Origin: Halanaerobium kushneri
GTDB taxonomy: Bacteria > Bacillota > Halanaerobiia > Halanaerobiales > Halanaerobiaceae
NCBI RefSeq assembly: GCF_900156285.1
Contig: NZ_FTNC01000007.1
Location: forward strand, 1-64,000
Length of the DNA: 64,000 bases
Direction of reading: 5' to 3'
Shown: positions 25,623 through 34,917 of the stretch, piece by piece
Layout: each line of letters begins with the position of its first letter
Numbering within the stretch: the stretch's first letter is position 1
Program-made: the position numbers and the translations under genes
The notes under the pieces: generated by a model
Seen by the model: the letters and a program-made list of their open reading frames with translations, nothing else
Database searches by the model: none
What the model was told of the DNA's origin: nothing

Positions 25623-26210
25623 ATGAATAAAAATGAAAAAAGCAAAATGGAAATGTTTTATTATTATTTGAAGATAGGTTTAGCTATTGCCTTTGTTATT
25701 TGGGTTACCATTTCAATTAATGGTTTACAGGGCACAGCACAGGAAAACAGCAATTTGATTTTAAGACCAGAATTTGAGACATCATTTCTTCCTGGAGGTC
25801 CTGAGAGATTTTCGGAGGCCTATGCTGATGTAGAAAATGTTGATACAGAAGCAAAAGTTGAAGAAGGAGATTATCTCTGGAGTACAATACTTATTGCTAA
25901 TAGAGGTAAAAAAGATGGACAGGAACTAAATATTAATATAGAAACTGCTGCAGAAATGGATCAAATTCTTGTTAGTCCAACTGGCTATAGTAATGAAGTT
26001 AATATAGAAACTGAAGATAATAAGATGAGTACTGAGATTAGTGTAGAAGAGCTTGATATTGATGATGCAGCCAGGATATTTATTGGGTTTAATAAGGATA
26101 AGATAAATGTCAATGAGCAAAATTGGGCTGATAGTTATGAAGATTACTTAAAAAGAATTAGTATTGAATCAGGAAATGTTGAAGATATATTTTATGGATT
26201 AGCATATTAA
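25623..26210 (+). CDS. Secreted or membrane-anchored protein of unknown function
   Basis: 195 residues with one N-terminal hydrophobic segment (residues ~13-33, YLKIGLAIAFVIWVTISING) that can act as a signal anchor or signal peptide. The rest is an acidic, beta-rich extracellular domain without cysteines. No family is recognised. A GGAGGGG ribosome binding site lies 5 nt upstream of the ATG. Its divergent position next to the two-component system, with shared 11-bp boxes, suggests an envelope protein controlled by it. A clean terminator follows. Confidence 0.7.
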   Translation: MNKNEKSKMEMFYYYLKIGLAIAFVIWVTISINGLQGTAQENSNLILRPEFETSFLPGGPERFSEAYADVENVDTEAKVEEGDYLWSTILIANRGKKDGQELNINIETAAEMDQILVSPTGYSNEVNIETEDNKMSTEISVEELDIDDAARIFIGFNKDKINVNEQNWADSYEDYLKRISIESGNVEDIFYGLAY

Positions 26211-26233
26211 AAGTATATACACTCCCATTTAAT

Positions 26234-26267
26234 AAAGAGACCGGCATTAATGCTGGTCTCTTTAAAT
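26234..26267 (+). terminator. Intrinsic terminator
   Basis: 14-bp stem AAAGAGACCGGCAT / ATGCTGGTCTCTTT (one G-U pair) with a 2-nt loop; it ends the secreted-protein gene. Confidence 0.75.
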
Positions 26268-26296
26268 ATTACTTATTATGATCAAGGAGGATTTAG

Positions 26297-27313
26297 TTGA
26301 AACAGCTATTTTTTGAATTTATTTTAATGGCAATTTTCATTATAATTTCAGGAACTTATTTATCAAAATTTGGAGATATAATTGCTGATAAAAGTGGTCT
26401 GGGTCAGGCTTTTATCGGTGGAATTTTAATTGCAATGGCAACTTCACTACCAGAACTTGTGACAAGTATCAGTTCAGCTCTTGTTGGAGCTCCAGATATT
26501 GCAGTCGGTAACGCTTTTGGCAGCAACACATTTAACCTTGTCATTTTAGCCTTTGCTGATTTACTTCAGGGAAAAGGTCCACTACTACTTCGAGTTAACT
26601 ACAGCCACCTTCTTTCTGGTCTGGTAGGAGTTTTACTTTCAGCATTGGTAGTTTTCAGCCTTATCTTATCCCATTTTATGAATTTCAATTTGAGTATTTT
26701 TGGTGTGGGAGTAGATAGTATAACCTTACTTATTACATATATTATAAGTGTGAGAATGATCTATCGTTATGATCAGAAAAATCCACTTGATCCAGATGAC
26801 CCAGTAAAAGAAGATTCCAATCCTGATTATACTTTAAATAAAGCTTTAATGGGCTTTGCTGCCTGTGCAGTTGTAATTGTTTTTAGCGGCTATCGATTAA
26901 CTATTACTGCTGATCAGATATCTATGCTGACCGGGATCGATCAGAGTTTTATTGGGTCAGTTATGGTAGCGGCAGCAACTTCACTGCCGGAGCTTGTTGC
27001 AACAATTTCGGCTGTTAAGATTGGTGCCTATAATATGGCAGTTGGAAATGTCTTTGGCAGCAACATTTTCAATATGACAGTAATTTTCTTTGCCGATATA
27101 TTTTACCGTCAGGGAGTTCTTTTACAGGATGCTAAGATAGTTCATATTTTAACTGCAACAGTTGGTATAGTTATGGCTACAATTATTTTAATTGGTTTAT
27201 TTTATCGCTCACGGCGTTCTTTTATGTGGATGGGCTGGGATGCGATTGCAGCTGCAGCAGTTTATTTTGCAGGTGTTTATCTTCTTTTTCAGTTGGGACT
27301 GAATGTGATTTAG
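26297..27313 (+). CDS. CaCA-family sodium/calcium (cation) exchanger
   Basis: 338 residues with ten to eleven helices and the two signature alpha repeats: TSLPELVTSI with GNAFGSNTFNLVI, and TSLPELVATI with GNVFGSNIFNMTV. This is the YrbG/CaCA type, an inner-membrane antiporter that expels Ca2+ against Na+ or H+. The TTG start is supported by AAGGAGG 6 nt upstream and no better in-frame ATG. It is a single-gene unit behind a terminator. It fits a saline habitat, but the ion used is not certain. Confidence 0.87.
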   Translation: MKQLFFEFILMAIFIIISGTYLSKFGDIIADKSGLGQAFIGGILIAMATSLPELVTSISSALVGAPDIAVGNAFGSNTFNLVILAFADLLQGKGPLLLRVNYSHLLSGLVGVLLSALVVFSLILSHFMNFNLSIFGVGVDSITLLITYIISVRMIYRYDQKNPLDPDDPVKEDSNPDYTLNKALMGFAACAVVIVFSGYRLTITADQISMLTGIDQSFIGSVMVAAATSLPELVATISAVKIGAYNMAVGNVFGSNIFNMTVIFFADIFYRQGVLLQDAKIVHILTATVGIVMATIILIGLFYRSRRSFMWMGWDAIAAAAVYFAGVYLLFQLGLNVI

Positions 27314-27599
27314 TAATAAGATCATTAATAGTAGAAGTATATCCAAAATTTACTGGACTTATGAGAAAAACTAAAAACCCACTCCATAAAAGGAATGGGT
27401 ACAAAAAGAGGAGAGAATTATCAAGTACAAAAATCTATATTATAACTGCAATTGATGCAGATTCAAAAAGGGGATCAAATTTATACTTTTATTCTATTTA
27501 TAATAATATCAGCAAGATATTAGTTCTCAATTAATTACAAATTAAAAACTTATTAAATAAAGAATAGTGGAGTTAAAGCTCCAAAATTTAATAACACTA
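27314..27599. other. Intergenic, no supported gene
   Basis: No credible coding frame. A hairpin at 27377-27400 (ACCCATTCC / GGAGTGGGT when read on the minus strand, followed by TTTT) could terminate minus-strand transcripts. The rest is AT-rich without recognised structure. Confidence 0.3.
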
Positions 27600-27790
27600 T
27601 GCTAAAAATATCTCATGTTGTTGAAAACCAATGTATACTTTACTGTGGTATTTAACGGTGGCTGAAGCTCACTGCGGTGAAATCAAGGTGGAAAATAGAA
27701 TAAAATTAGCATCTCAATTGGAGATGAATTAACCTCAGAGAAACTTCATTTTGTTCAGTTATTTATGGAGCTTTTCTGGGGGTTTTTGTT
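27600..27790. repeat. Decayed copy of the ~300-bp unit, without the tRNA tail
   Basis: Contains TACTGTGGTATTTAACGGTG, the second direct repeat CACTGCGGTGAAATCA, and a full hairpin-terminator repeat (27710-27790), all matching copies at 13933 and 31118. The upstream ~100 bp are diverged and the tRNA 3' end is gone. Confidence 0.6.
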
Positions 27791-27802
27791 AATCTATTTT
27801 AT

Positions 27803-28008
27803 TCGTGAAGTTTATAAGCGTTAAAAGCCTCTGCATATATCTATAAGTGCGGATAACTCTAACGGATTGAACAGTTTACACTTTTAGCTATAAATTATTA
27901 TAATGTGAGGTGTAATCGAAATGAGGACACCTTGTTTAACATCGTAAAATTTAATATAGGTTTAGTCTGAACAACTATTAAGAGAATCACCTTATAGACT
28001 ATTTTTTT
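27803..28008 (+). ncRNA. Conserved structured leader/ncRNA before the AAA ATPase, copy 1
   Basis: Homologous to 41563-41774. Stem 1 is CTGCAT / GTGCGG (27831-27836, 27847-27852), which keeps pairing through G-U where copy 2 has CCGCAC. Stem 2 is GAGGTGT / ACACCTT (27907-27913, 27927-27933) around a 13-nt loop. Stem 3 is TAGTCT / AGACTA (27963-27968, 27996-28001) followed by seven T, an intrinsic terminator. A TATAAT at 27899-27904 precedes stem 2. The ATPase has its own promoter afterwards, so an independent ~100-nt RNA is plausible. Upstream boundary and function are inferred. Confidence 0.5.
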
Positions 28009-28048
28009 AACTAATATGATATTTTTTATATCGATTTTGCTTAAAATA

Positions 28049-28077
28049 TTGCTTTTTATCACTAATAGTTGTATAAT
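28049..28077 (+). promoter_or_regulatory. Promoter of AAA ATPase copy 1
   Basis: TTGCTT (28049-28054), 17-bp spacer, TATAAT (28072-28077), 22 nt before the start codon. The same promoter lies at 41835-41863 ahead of copy 2. Confidence 0.7.
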
Positions 28078-28098
28078 TTAATCAGTGGAGGTGATCAA

Positions 28099-29475
28099 AT
28101 GAAGGAGAAAATGCTGCGTCTGCAGCAGGTACAACTGAATAACTTTAAGAATGTTAGTCAGGGTCAGATTGATTTCAACAGTTATAAAAGCGAAGACTTT
28201 TTTTCTAAAGCATCAGATGTGCTGGGAATATACGGTCAGAATGGTTCTGGTAAAACTGCTTTTATTGAAGCTCTGTGGATACTGAAAATGGTCCTGCTTG
28301 GAGAATCTCTGCCTGGAGATATTAAAGATTATATATACCAGGGTGAGAAAGAAGCTGCTATTAATGCTGTTTTTTCTATGTCTTTAGGAGAGAATAAATA
28401 TCAACTCTTTTATGAAATGGTAATTGAAAGAAGAGAAAATGCTGTTCCAGTAATTATCAAGGAAGATCTATCATATAAAAAGCTTGAAGAAGATGGCTGG
28501 ACATATAAGAGAGGGATAATAACTCACAACCTTGATGAGAAGGAGCAATTGTTAAGTCCCCAGAAGAATTACAATTTGCTCACTAAAAACAATAAAGATG
28601 CTAAAGTGGACCTTAAAGTGGCTAAGGAGCTTGCGAAAAAGGAACAAACATCTTTTATTTTTTCTAGTGAGATGGATCATATTTATAAGGGTAATAAAGC
28701 CTTTAACGAATTTACTGATATTATAATGGAGATTAAACAGTATGCTCGAATGAACCTGTTTGTGATCAGAAATTCTCGTTCAGGTATGATCAATGCCAAT
28801 CTAATTATACCGTTCTGTTTTCAACTTAGTGATTCAGAGAGAATAGAAGGTGGAGATCTGGCAATAGCTCTGTCTGAGCCGACAACAGTTCCTGAGCGGG
28901 TCCTCTCTACTGTTAAAAATGTTATCGAGAACTTAAACATTGTCTTAAAAGAGATAATTCCAGATCTGACAATTAAAATTAAAGAGTATGGAGAAGAATT
29001 GGATGAGAATGGTGATCCAGTTATTAAAATAGAGCTGCTGGCAGAAAGAGGAGATATTAAGATTCCTCTGAGATATGAATCAGATGGTATTAAAAAGATC
29101 ATATCGATCTTGAGTGCAATGATTGCTATGTACAATAAGCCGGGTATTTGTCTGGCTGTTGATGAGCTTGATGCCGGTATATTTGAATATCTTTTAGGTG
29201 AAATTCTGGAAATCATACAGGATAGAGCTAAGGGACAGCTGGTCTTTACTTCTCATAATCTAAGACCACTGGAGAAACTTAATAAAGAGTCACTTATTTT
29301 TACAACTACTAATCCTCAGAATCGATATATTAGATTTACCAATGTTAAGGAAACCAATAATCTAAGAAGCTTCTATTATCGTGGAATTAAGTTAGGTGGA
29401 CAGGATGAAGAGGTTTATAAGAAAACTGATAAACATAGAATTGCTAGAGCTTTCAGGATAGATCAAATTCAATGA
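28099..29475 (+). CDS. AAA (OLD/ABC-type) ATPase, copy 1, without TOPRIM partner
   Basis: 458 residues from ATG 28099 (GGAGGTG 5 nt upstream; a TTG at 28069 lies inside the promoter). Walker A is GQNGSGKT (46-53), Walker B is in GICLAVDELDAG, and the switch His is in TSHNLRPLEK. The domain plan is that of AAA_15/AAA_21 ATPases used in OLD, PARIS and Abi-type phage defence. It is nearly identical to the gene at 41885 except for the last ~20 residues. Its TOPRIM partner is missing here: the gene ends RIDQIQ and is followed by an unrelated AAA/nuclease gene. Its role is probably phage exclusion or an orphan remnant. Confidence 0.75.
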   Translation: MKEKMLRLQQVQLNNFKNVSQGQIDFNSYKSEDFFSKASDVLGIYGQNGSGKTAFIEALWILKMVLLGESLPGDIKDYIYQGEKEAAINAVFSMSLGENKYQLFYEMVIERRENAVPVIIKEDLSYKKLEEDGWTYKRGIITHNLDEKEQLLSPQKNYNLLTKNNKDAKVDLKVAKELAKKEQTSFIFSSEMDHIYKGNKAFNEFTDIIMEIKQYARMNLFVIRNSRSGMINANLIIPFCFQLSDSERIEGGDLAIALSEPTTVPERVLSTVKNVIENLNIVLKEIIPDLTIKIKEYGEELDENGDPVIKIELLAERGDIKIPLRYESDGIKKIISILSAMIAMYNKPGICLAVDELDAGIFEYLLGEILEIIQDRAKGQLVFTSHNLRPLEKLNKESLIFTTTNPQNRYIRFTNVKETNNLRSFYYRGIKLGGQDEEVYKKTDKHRIARAFRIDQIQ

Positions 29476-29556
29476 CTCAATGACTGCTTTGATTTAATTA
29501 AGTTATCTACTGTGGTATAATAAGCATAACTTGAAGCTGAAAATGAGGTGAGCTAA

Positions 29557-31116
29557 ATGAAAAAATTTAACACTACCGGCGTCTGTATTCCAGAAAAACA
29601 TTATATGGCTGATGTTAGTAAAAAAATTAGAGAAATTGAAAAGATGGTTGCAGAGGGAAAATATTTTACTATTAATAAACCTCGTCAGTCTGGAAAAACT
29701 ACAATTTTGTATTTGTTAAAAAAACATCTGGAAAAGAAAGAGTATAGAGTTATTAGTATTACTTTTGAAGATTTTGATCAGGATATTTTTAGTAGTATCA
29801 ATACTTTTTCTAAGGAATTTCTTTTAACAATTAGAGATCGTTTTGAATTTAGTGGAGATTCCAAATTTGTAAAATTAATTGAAGAAAAAGTAGATACTGT
29901 TAATAATTTTAAAGATCTTTCTCGTTTTATCACCACAATGATTAGAAAAAGTAATAAAGATATTGTTTTAATGATTGATGAAGTTGATAAAAGCAGTAAT
30001 AATCAGCTTTTTTTAGATTTTCTCGGCATGTTAAGGAGTAAGTATTTGTTTGAGCAGCAAAATCAGGATTTAACTTTTAAGAGTGTAATTTTAGCTGGGG
30101 TTCATGATGTAAAAAATCTTAAACTTAAATTAGGATCTGATGAGGAACATAAATATAACAGTCCCTGGAATATTGCTAGTGAGTTTAAAGTTGATTTTGA
30201 GCTGGAGGTCGATCAAATAGCTTCGATGTTAAAAGAGTACCAAGAAGACAGGAATATTGACCTGGGTTCAGATTATTTTGCTAAGAAAATGCATTATTAT
30301 ACTTCGGGTCATCCGTTTTTGGTTAGCAAATTAGCAGAGATAATTGCTGAAGAAATACTGAGAGAAAATGAGTCCAGTTGGGATAAAGAATATCTTGAGC
30401 AGGCAGTAAAAATCATTTTAGCAAAAGACCTTCCTAATTTTGATACCTTAATTAAAAATATCGAAAATAATAATGATTTAGAAGATATGTGTATAGATTT
30501 AATTGTAGATGGTAGAAAAATCACTTATAATCTGGATAATCCAACAATAGAAAAAGGGGAACTCTACGGTGTTTTCAAGAATGATGGCGGCAGCTTAAAA
30601 ATTCATAACAGAATTTATGAACAGCGAATATACAATTATTTAATTTCTAAAATAGAGAATTCACTGGAAAGTGATGCTTTTGATTTCAGAGACAGCTTTA
30701 TAGACAATGGTCAGCTTAATTTAAAAGAAGTACTGGAGCGTTTTCAGGTTTTCATTAAAGAACAATATAGTGATCAGGATAGAGGATTTTTAGAAAGAAA
30801 TGGTCGTTTGATTTTTCTCGCTTTTTTAAAGCCAATTATTAATGGTAAAGGATTTGATTTTAAAGAAGTGCAGATTTCTCAGGAAAAAAGGCTTGATGTG
30901 GTAATTACCTATCTTGAACAGAAATTTATTGTGGAATTAAAAATCTGGCGGGGAGAAGAATATCACAAGCAGGGATTAAAGCAGCTGGCTGATTATTTGG
31001 AAAGCCAGAATATGGATCAGGGTTATCTTTTGAGTTTTAATTTTAATCAGAATAAGGAATATAAGAATCAAGAACTGGAAGTTAAAAATAAAAAAATCTT
31101 TGCTTACTGGGTATAA
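29557..31116 (+). CDS. AAA-ATPase with C-terminal PD-(D/E)XK nuclease-like domain (DUF1703 type)
   Basis: 519 residues. The N-terminal AAA-ATPase-like domain has Walker A KPRQSGKTT (41-49) and Walker B VLMIDEVDK. The C-terminal domain (~430-510) has the nuclease-like pattern RLDVVITY ... FIVELKIW ... GLKQLADYLE, i.e. D-(x)n-ExK. Such proteins are abundant in anaerobes and archaea, function unproven, and are suspected to be mobile or defence-related. The start follows GAGGTGAGCTAA. It lies 81 nt downstream of ATPase copy 1. A decayed fragment of the same gene is at 23105, showing local duplication. Confidence 0.8.
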   Translation: MKKFNTTGVCIPEKHYMADVSKKIREIEKMVAEGKYFTINKPRQSGKTTILYLLKKHLEKKEYRVISITFEDFDQDIFSSINTFSKEFLLTIRDRFEFSGDSKFVKLIEEKVDTVNNFKDLSRFITTMIRKSNKDIVLMIDEVDKSSNNQLFLDFLGMLRSKYLFEQQNQDLTFKSVILAGVHDVKNLKLKLGSDEEHKYNSPWNIASEFKVDFELEVDQIASMLKEYQEDRNIDLGSDYFAKKMHYYTSGHPFLVSKLAEIIAEEILRENESSWDKEYLEQAVKIILAKDLPNFDTLIKNIENNNDLEDMCIDLIVDGRKITYNLDNPTIEKGELYGVFKNDGGSLKIHNRIYEQRIYNYLISKIENSLESDAFDFRDSFIDNGQLNLKEVLERFQVFIKEQYSDQDRGFLERNGRLIFLAFLKPIINGKGFDFKEVQISQEKRLDVVITYLEQKFIVELKIWRGEEYHKQGLKQLADYLESQNMDQGYLLSFNFNQNKEYKNQELEVKNKKIFAYWV

Positions 31117-31117
31117 A

Positions 31118-31420
31118 CAAATGGTGCCCCCGGTAGGAGTCGAACCTACGCTCAAGGCTTCGGAGAGTTTTGTCGAAGTTCCTTATGCTATTAGATTTTC
31201 TTATAATCCCTGTCATAACAGCAACCTAGTGTTGGAAATATCCCATATAGTTGTAAAATACTGTATATTTCACTGCGGTATTTAACGGTGGCTGAGGCTC
31301 ACTGCGGTGAAATCACGGTGGAAAATAGAATAAAATTAGCATCTCAATTGGAGATGATTTACTCTCAGAGAGGCTTCATTTTGTTCAGTTATTGATGGAG
31401 CTTTTCTGGGGGTTTTTGTT
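31118..31420. repeat. ~300-bp dispersed unit beginning with a tRNA 3' end (copy 2)
   Basis: Nearly identical to 13933-14232: on the minus strand, ~31166-31122 gives a perfect T-arm (GTAGG-TTCGACT-CCTAC), acceptor CGGGGGC, A and CCA. Then follow the same middle segment, the two ACTGCGGT-type direct repeats, and the hairpin-terminator at 31341-31420. No 5' tRNA half is present. Short open frames here are by-products of the repeat. Confidence 0.65.
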
Positions 31421-31569
31421 TTTATAACTATGGCTTTGTGATAAGATAAAAGTAGAGAGTAATAAAGGGAAATTTTAATTCGGTTTTTTTCTTCCCATAT
31501 AACTAATTTGTTGAGTCTGAAATTGTTTTTGCCCTGCGGTTTATATATTAACTATCAAAGGAGGTTTAT
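31421..31569. other. Intergenic before the CDF-like gene
   Basis: AT-rich stretch after the repeat unit with no open frame. AAAGGAGGTTT directly before 31570 is the ribosome binding site of the next gene. Confidence 0.3.
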
Positions 31570-32370
31570 ATGTATAAAAGTATTTTTAAAGTGAAAAAGA
31601 TGGATTGTCCCTCGGAAAAAAATCTAATTGAAACAAAACTTGGGTCAATTAAATTAATCCAAAAACTTGATTTTGATCTTGAAAAAAGAAAACTTATTGT
31701 TTTTCATTCACAAAAAGATAAAAGAATAAAAAATTATTTAGATGAGCTAAAGCTGGATTCTAAATTAGAAAAAGTTGTTGAAATACAGGATGAAAATAAT
31801 GAGATTACAAATGACTCTCAGAGTCAGAAAAAACTTCTAAAAACTGTTCTTTTAGTTAATTTAGGTTTTTTCCTCTTTGAAATGACTGCAGGGCTAATTG
31901 CAAATTCAATGGGGCTTGTTGCTGATAGTTTAGATATGTTTTCAGATTCAATAGTTTATTTAGTTAGCCTTTTTGCAGTAGGTGGGAGCATTCTTCTTAA
32001 GAAGAAAGTTGCAAAACTTGCAGGATATTTTCAAATTTTTATTGCATCCTTTGGATTTATTGAAGTATTAAGAAGATTTTTTGGTTTTGGAGAAATGCCT
32101 GATTTTAGTACAATGATAATTGTATCTATTTTGGCTTTTATTGCTAATTTGTATTGTCTTTACTTATTCCAAAAATCAGATAGCAAAGAAGCACATATGA
32201 AAGCAAGTTGGATTTTCACTTCAAATGATTTAATTGTAAATTCGGGAGTAATTATTTCAGGAGTTTTAGTTTATTTTTTTGACTCAAATAAGCCTGATTT
32301 AATAATTGGAGGTATTGTGTTTATTGTAGTAATCAATGGAGCTAGAAAGATTTTAAATTTAGCTAAATAA
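31570..32370 (+). CDS. Cation-transporter-like membrane protein (CDF-type) with HMA-like N-terminus
   Basis: 266 residues. Residues 1-75 resemble a heavy-metal-associated domain, but MDCPSEK keeps only one of the two metal cysteines. Residues ~92-265 carry about six helices, with SMGLVADSLDMFSDSIVYL matching the metal-binding second helix of cation diffusion facilitators. The cytosolic C-terminal domain of typical CDF proteins is absent. A role in metal export is possible, but substrate and activity are uncertain. The ribosome binding site AAAGGAGG is strong; the gene stands between a repeat unit and the cysteine desulfurase. Confidence 0.7.
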   Translation: MYKSIFKVKKMDCPSEKNLIETKLGSIKLIQKLDFDLEKRKLIVFHSQKDKRIKNYLDELKLDSKLEKVVEIQDENNEITNDSQSQKKLLKTVLLVNLGFFLFEMTAGLIANSMGLVADSLDMFSDSIVYLVSLFAVGGSILLKKKVAKLAGYFQIFIASFGFIEVLRRFFGFGEMPDFSTMIIVSILAFIANLYCLYLFQKSDSKEAHMKASWIFTSNDLIVNSGVIISGVLVYFFDSNKPDLIIGGIVFIVVINGARKILNLAK

Positions 32371-32411
32371 TAATTTTTTATATTTAAGTTCAGAAAGGAA
32401 AGTGTTAAACT

Positions 32412-33499
32412 ATGATCTATCTTGATTATAATGCTACAACACCAATTGATAAGAAAGTAGCTGAAGCAATGGAAGAATATATTTATGGAAATTTTGGTAA
32501 CCCCTCAAGCAGCCATGAACTGGGATCAAAAACAAAACAGGCTGTAGAAGAAGCTCGAAAAAAAGTTGCCAGTTTATTAAATGCTTCACCAGAGGAGATT
32601 ATTTTTACTTCTGGAGGAAGTGAGTCAAATAACATGGTGCTCAAGGGTGTTGGATATACTTATCAAAATCGTGGTAAGCATATTATCACTTCTGAAATAG
32701 AACATCCTGCCGTGATCTCTCCCTGTAAGTTTCTTGAGGGAAACGGTTATGAAGTTACTTATTTATCTGTAGATCAGGATGGAGTAGTAGATATTGAGCA
32801 ATTAAAAGCTGCTCTAACTGACGAAACAATTTTAATTAGCATCATGCATGCAAATAATGAGACAGGAACAATTCAGCCACTGGCGGAAATAGCTGAAATA
32901 GTCTCAGAAAACAACATTTTATTGCATACCGATGCTGCTCAGTCTGTGGGTAAAATTGAAACAGACGTTAAAAAGCTGGGAGTAGATTTTCTATCAGTAG
33001 CCGGCCATAAAGTTTATGCCCCAAAAGGGATCGGTGCACTTTATATAAGAGATGGAATTGAGATAGAACCTTTAATTCATGGAGCAGGACACGAAATGGG
33101 AAAAAGAGCGGGGACAGAAAATGTAATTTTTGATGTTGCTCTTGGTAAAGCCTGTGAACTTGCGGAAGATCTGTTTCAGGGAAAGAAAGCTGACTTTGAG
33201 CATAATACTCCCGGGGAAATTAAAGAATTGAGAGATTATTTTCAGAAGCAGCTGCAGAAAAACTTTAAAGATCGAGTTATTCTGAATGGCCATCCGACGA
33301 AACGCTTACCAAACACTTTAAATATTAGTTTTTTAGATTACAGTGGTCAGGAAATTCTGGATCATTTAGATAATGTAGCTTTATCTACAGGCTCAGCCTG
33401 TCATTCTGATTTAGTAGAAATTTCTTCGGTCTTAAAAGCTATGTCTGTAACTATGGAAACTGGAAGAGGTGCTGTGAGATTTAGTCTTGGTAAATATAC
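32412..33499 (+). pseudogene. Cysteine desulfurase, interrupted near its 3' end by IS3
   Basis: A NifS/IscS-type PLP enzyme: YLDYNATTP at the start, HANNETGTIQP, DAAQSVGKI, the PLP lysine in VAGHKVYAPKG, and the active-site Cys in STGSACHSD. The reading continues to 33569, but after GKYT the last ~22 codons come from the IS3 left end. The true C-terminus (TTRDEIEHVLDKLESLREL, stop at 35038) lies beyond the element. The lost tail is a short helix, so the product may still fold; function is doubtful. It would supply sulfur for Fe-S clusters or thio-modification. Confidence 0.85.
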
Positions 33500-33622
33500 T
33501 ATAATGTTTCTAAGCCTGTCAAAGAGATTTTTAAAAGTTTTTTGTAGTAATTTGAATTATGCCAGCTAGCTTGACATGGTCGTTTTCTTCCTTCAAAATA
33601 ATAACTAGAAAGGGAGATAATT

Positions 33623-33904
33623 ATGAGTAAAAACACTAAGCGCTCACCTGAAGAAAAGATGGAAATTGTTCTTGAAGGTCTTCAAAATGATAATATCTCT
33701 GAGACCTGCCGCAAACATGGAATTTATGAGAGCCAGTTTTACCAGTGGAAAAAACGTCTTATTGGATCTGCCAGTAAAGTCTTTAGAAACAAAAAGAAAA
33801 AAGATCCTGAAAAAGAGAAACTTAAAGATGAAGTAGATAAACTAAAAAAGACTCTTGTAGAACAAACCTGTGAGCTGCAGATTCTAAAAAAAAACGACAA
33901 ATAG
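33623..33904 (+). CDS. IS3 transposase OrfA (helix-turn-helix)
   Basis: 93 residues with an HTH_Tnp_1 domain (ISETCRKHGIYESQFYQWKKRL) and a leucine-zipper-like coiled coil after residue 65. Near its end, a run of nine A (33886-33894) allows a -1 ribosomal slip: the -1 frame continues without a stop into OrfB, the standard IS3 mechanism for making the OrfAB transposase. The ribosome binding site AAAGGGAG is good. Confidence 0.88.
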   Translation: MSKNTKRSPEEKMEIVLEGLQNDNISETCRKHGIYESQFYQWKKRLIGSASKVFRNKKKKDPEKEKLKDEVDKLKKTLVEQTCELQILKKNDK

Positions 33905-33960
33905 GACTACATGGTGAAATCAAAAATGACTGGCTTAAACCAGAAGAAAAAAGAAAATTA

Positions 33961-34917
33961 ATGGATATTGTGGAAGAATCCACTCTGCCTGTTAAAACAA
34001 CCTGCGAAATATTAAAACTTAATTCCTGGCGTTACTATTACTGGAGAAAACGTTATGAAACTGACGGGATGGAAGGACTTAAAAATCACAAGTCCACTCC
34101 TGCAGCATGTCCTCACAGCCTCTTAGAAGAGGAAAAACAGGCAATAATAGATTATGCTCTTAAACATCCTGATCAGCGTCATAGAAAGCTAGCTAAAAAG
34201 ATGATGGATGATGATATTGTTTATGTATCTGCATCCAGTGCATACCGAGTGCTTAAGGAAGGTGGACTTATTCCGGATCAGGAATATCATAAAAAGAAAA
34301 AAGCAGATGGAAAAATTGAAGTTGATAAGCCAAATAAAATGTGGCATACCGATATTAGTTATATCCCTGTAAAAAATACTCATGCCTATTTAATCTGTGT
34401 TCTCGACGGCTATTCCCGTAAAATCATACATGGAGAACTTTCTCAAACTATGACTGCAGACGATATGCAGCGGGTCCTTAGCAGAGCCATGTTTAAAGCA
34501 GGTATATTTGAAGCAGATCCAGTCAGCAGGCCAGCACTTGTAAGTGATAATGGCACTCAGCTTGTAGCTAAATCTTTTACTGAATTCCTTGAAGAATGGG
34601 AGATCAAGCACATCAGGATAGCTGTAAAGCATCCAGAGACAAACGGGAAAATTGAAGTCTTCCATAAGACAATAAAGTATGAAAATGTATATGCTCAGGA
34701 AAAATATCAAAGCTTTTATGAGGCCAGAGAAGATATAGAGAATTTCATTGACCAGTACAATTCTGAAAGACTGCACCAGGGTATAGGGTTTGTAACACCA
34801 GATCAAAAATATAACGGCAAAGCTGATAAAATTATAAATGAGAGAAAGAAAAAACATCAGTCAGCAATTGATAGAAGAAAACGGCTCAATAGAAAGAGAA
34901 AATCAACAGCTGCATAA
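33961..34917 (+). CDS. IS3 transposase OrfB (DDE integrase)
   Basis: 318 residues, rve integrase core. The catalytic triad is visible: first Asp in MWHTDISYI, second Asp in LVSDNGTQ, Glu in NGKIEVFHKTIK. An N-terminal HTH_21-like region precedes it. The ATG at 33961 is internal to the -1 frame that begins in OrfA's A9 tract, so the functional protein is probably the OrfAB fusion. All key residues are intact and the element could be active. Confidence 0.9.
   Translation: MDIVEESTLPVKTTCEILKLNSWRYYYWRKRYETDGMEGLKNHKSTPAACPHSLLEEEKQAIIDYALKHPDQRHRKLAKKMMDDDIVYVSASSAYRVLKEGGLIPDQEYHKKKKADGKIEVDKPNKMWHTDISYIPVKNTHAYLICVLDGYSRKIIHGELSQTMTADDMQRVLSRAMFKAGIFEADPVSRPALVSDNGTQLVAKSFTEFLEEWEIKHIRIAVKHPETNGKIEVFHKTIKYENVYAQEKYQSFYEAREDIENFIDQYNSERLHQGIGFVTPDQKYNGKADKIINERKKKHQSAIDRRKRLNRKRKSTAA

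Noticed and set aside
27226-27534. 102-residue frame after the CaCA exchanger
   Set aside because: It starts inside the exchanger in another frame, has no ribosome binding site and shows low-complexity translation.
31100-31285. Open frame containing VPPVGVEPTLKASESF
   Set aside because: It reads antisense through a tRNA 3' end inside the dispersed unit; such frames are well-known artefacts.
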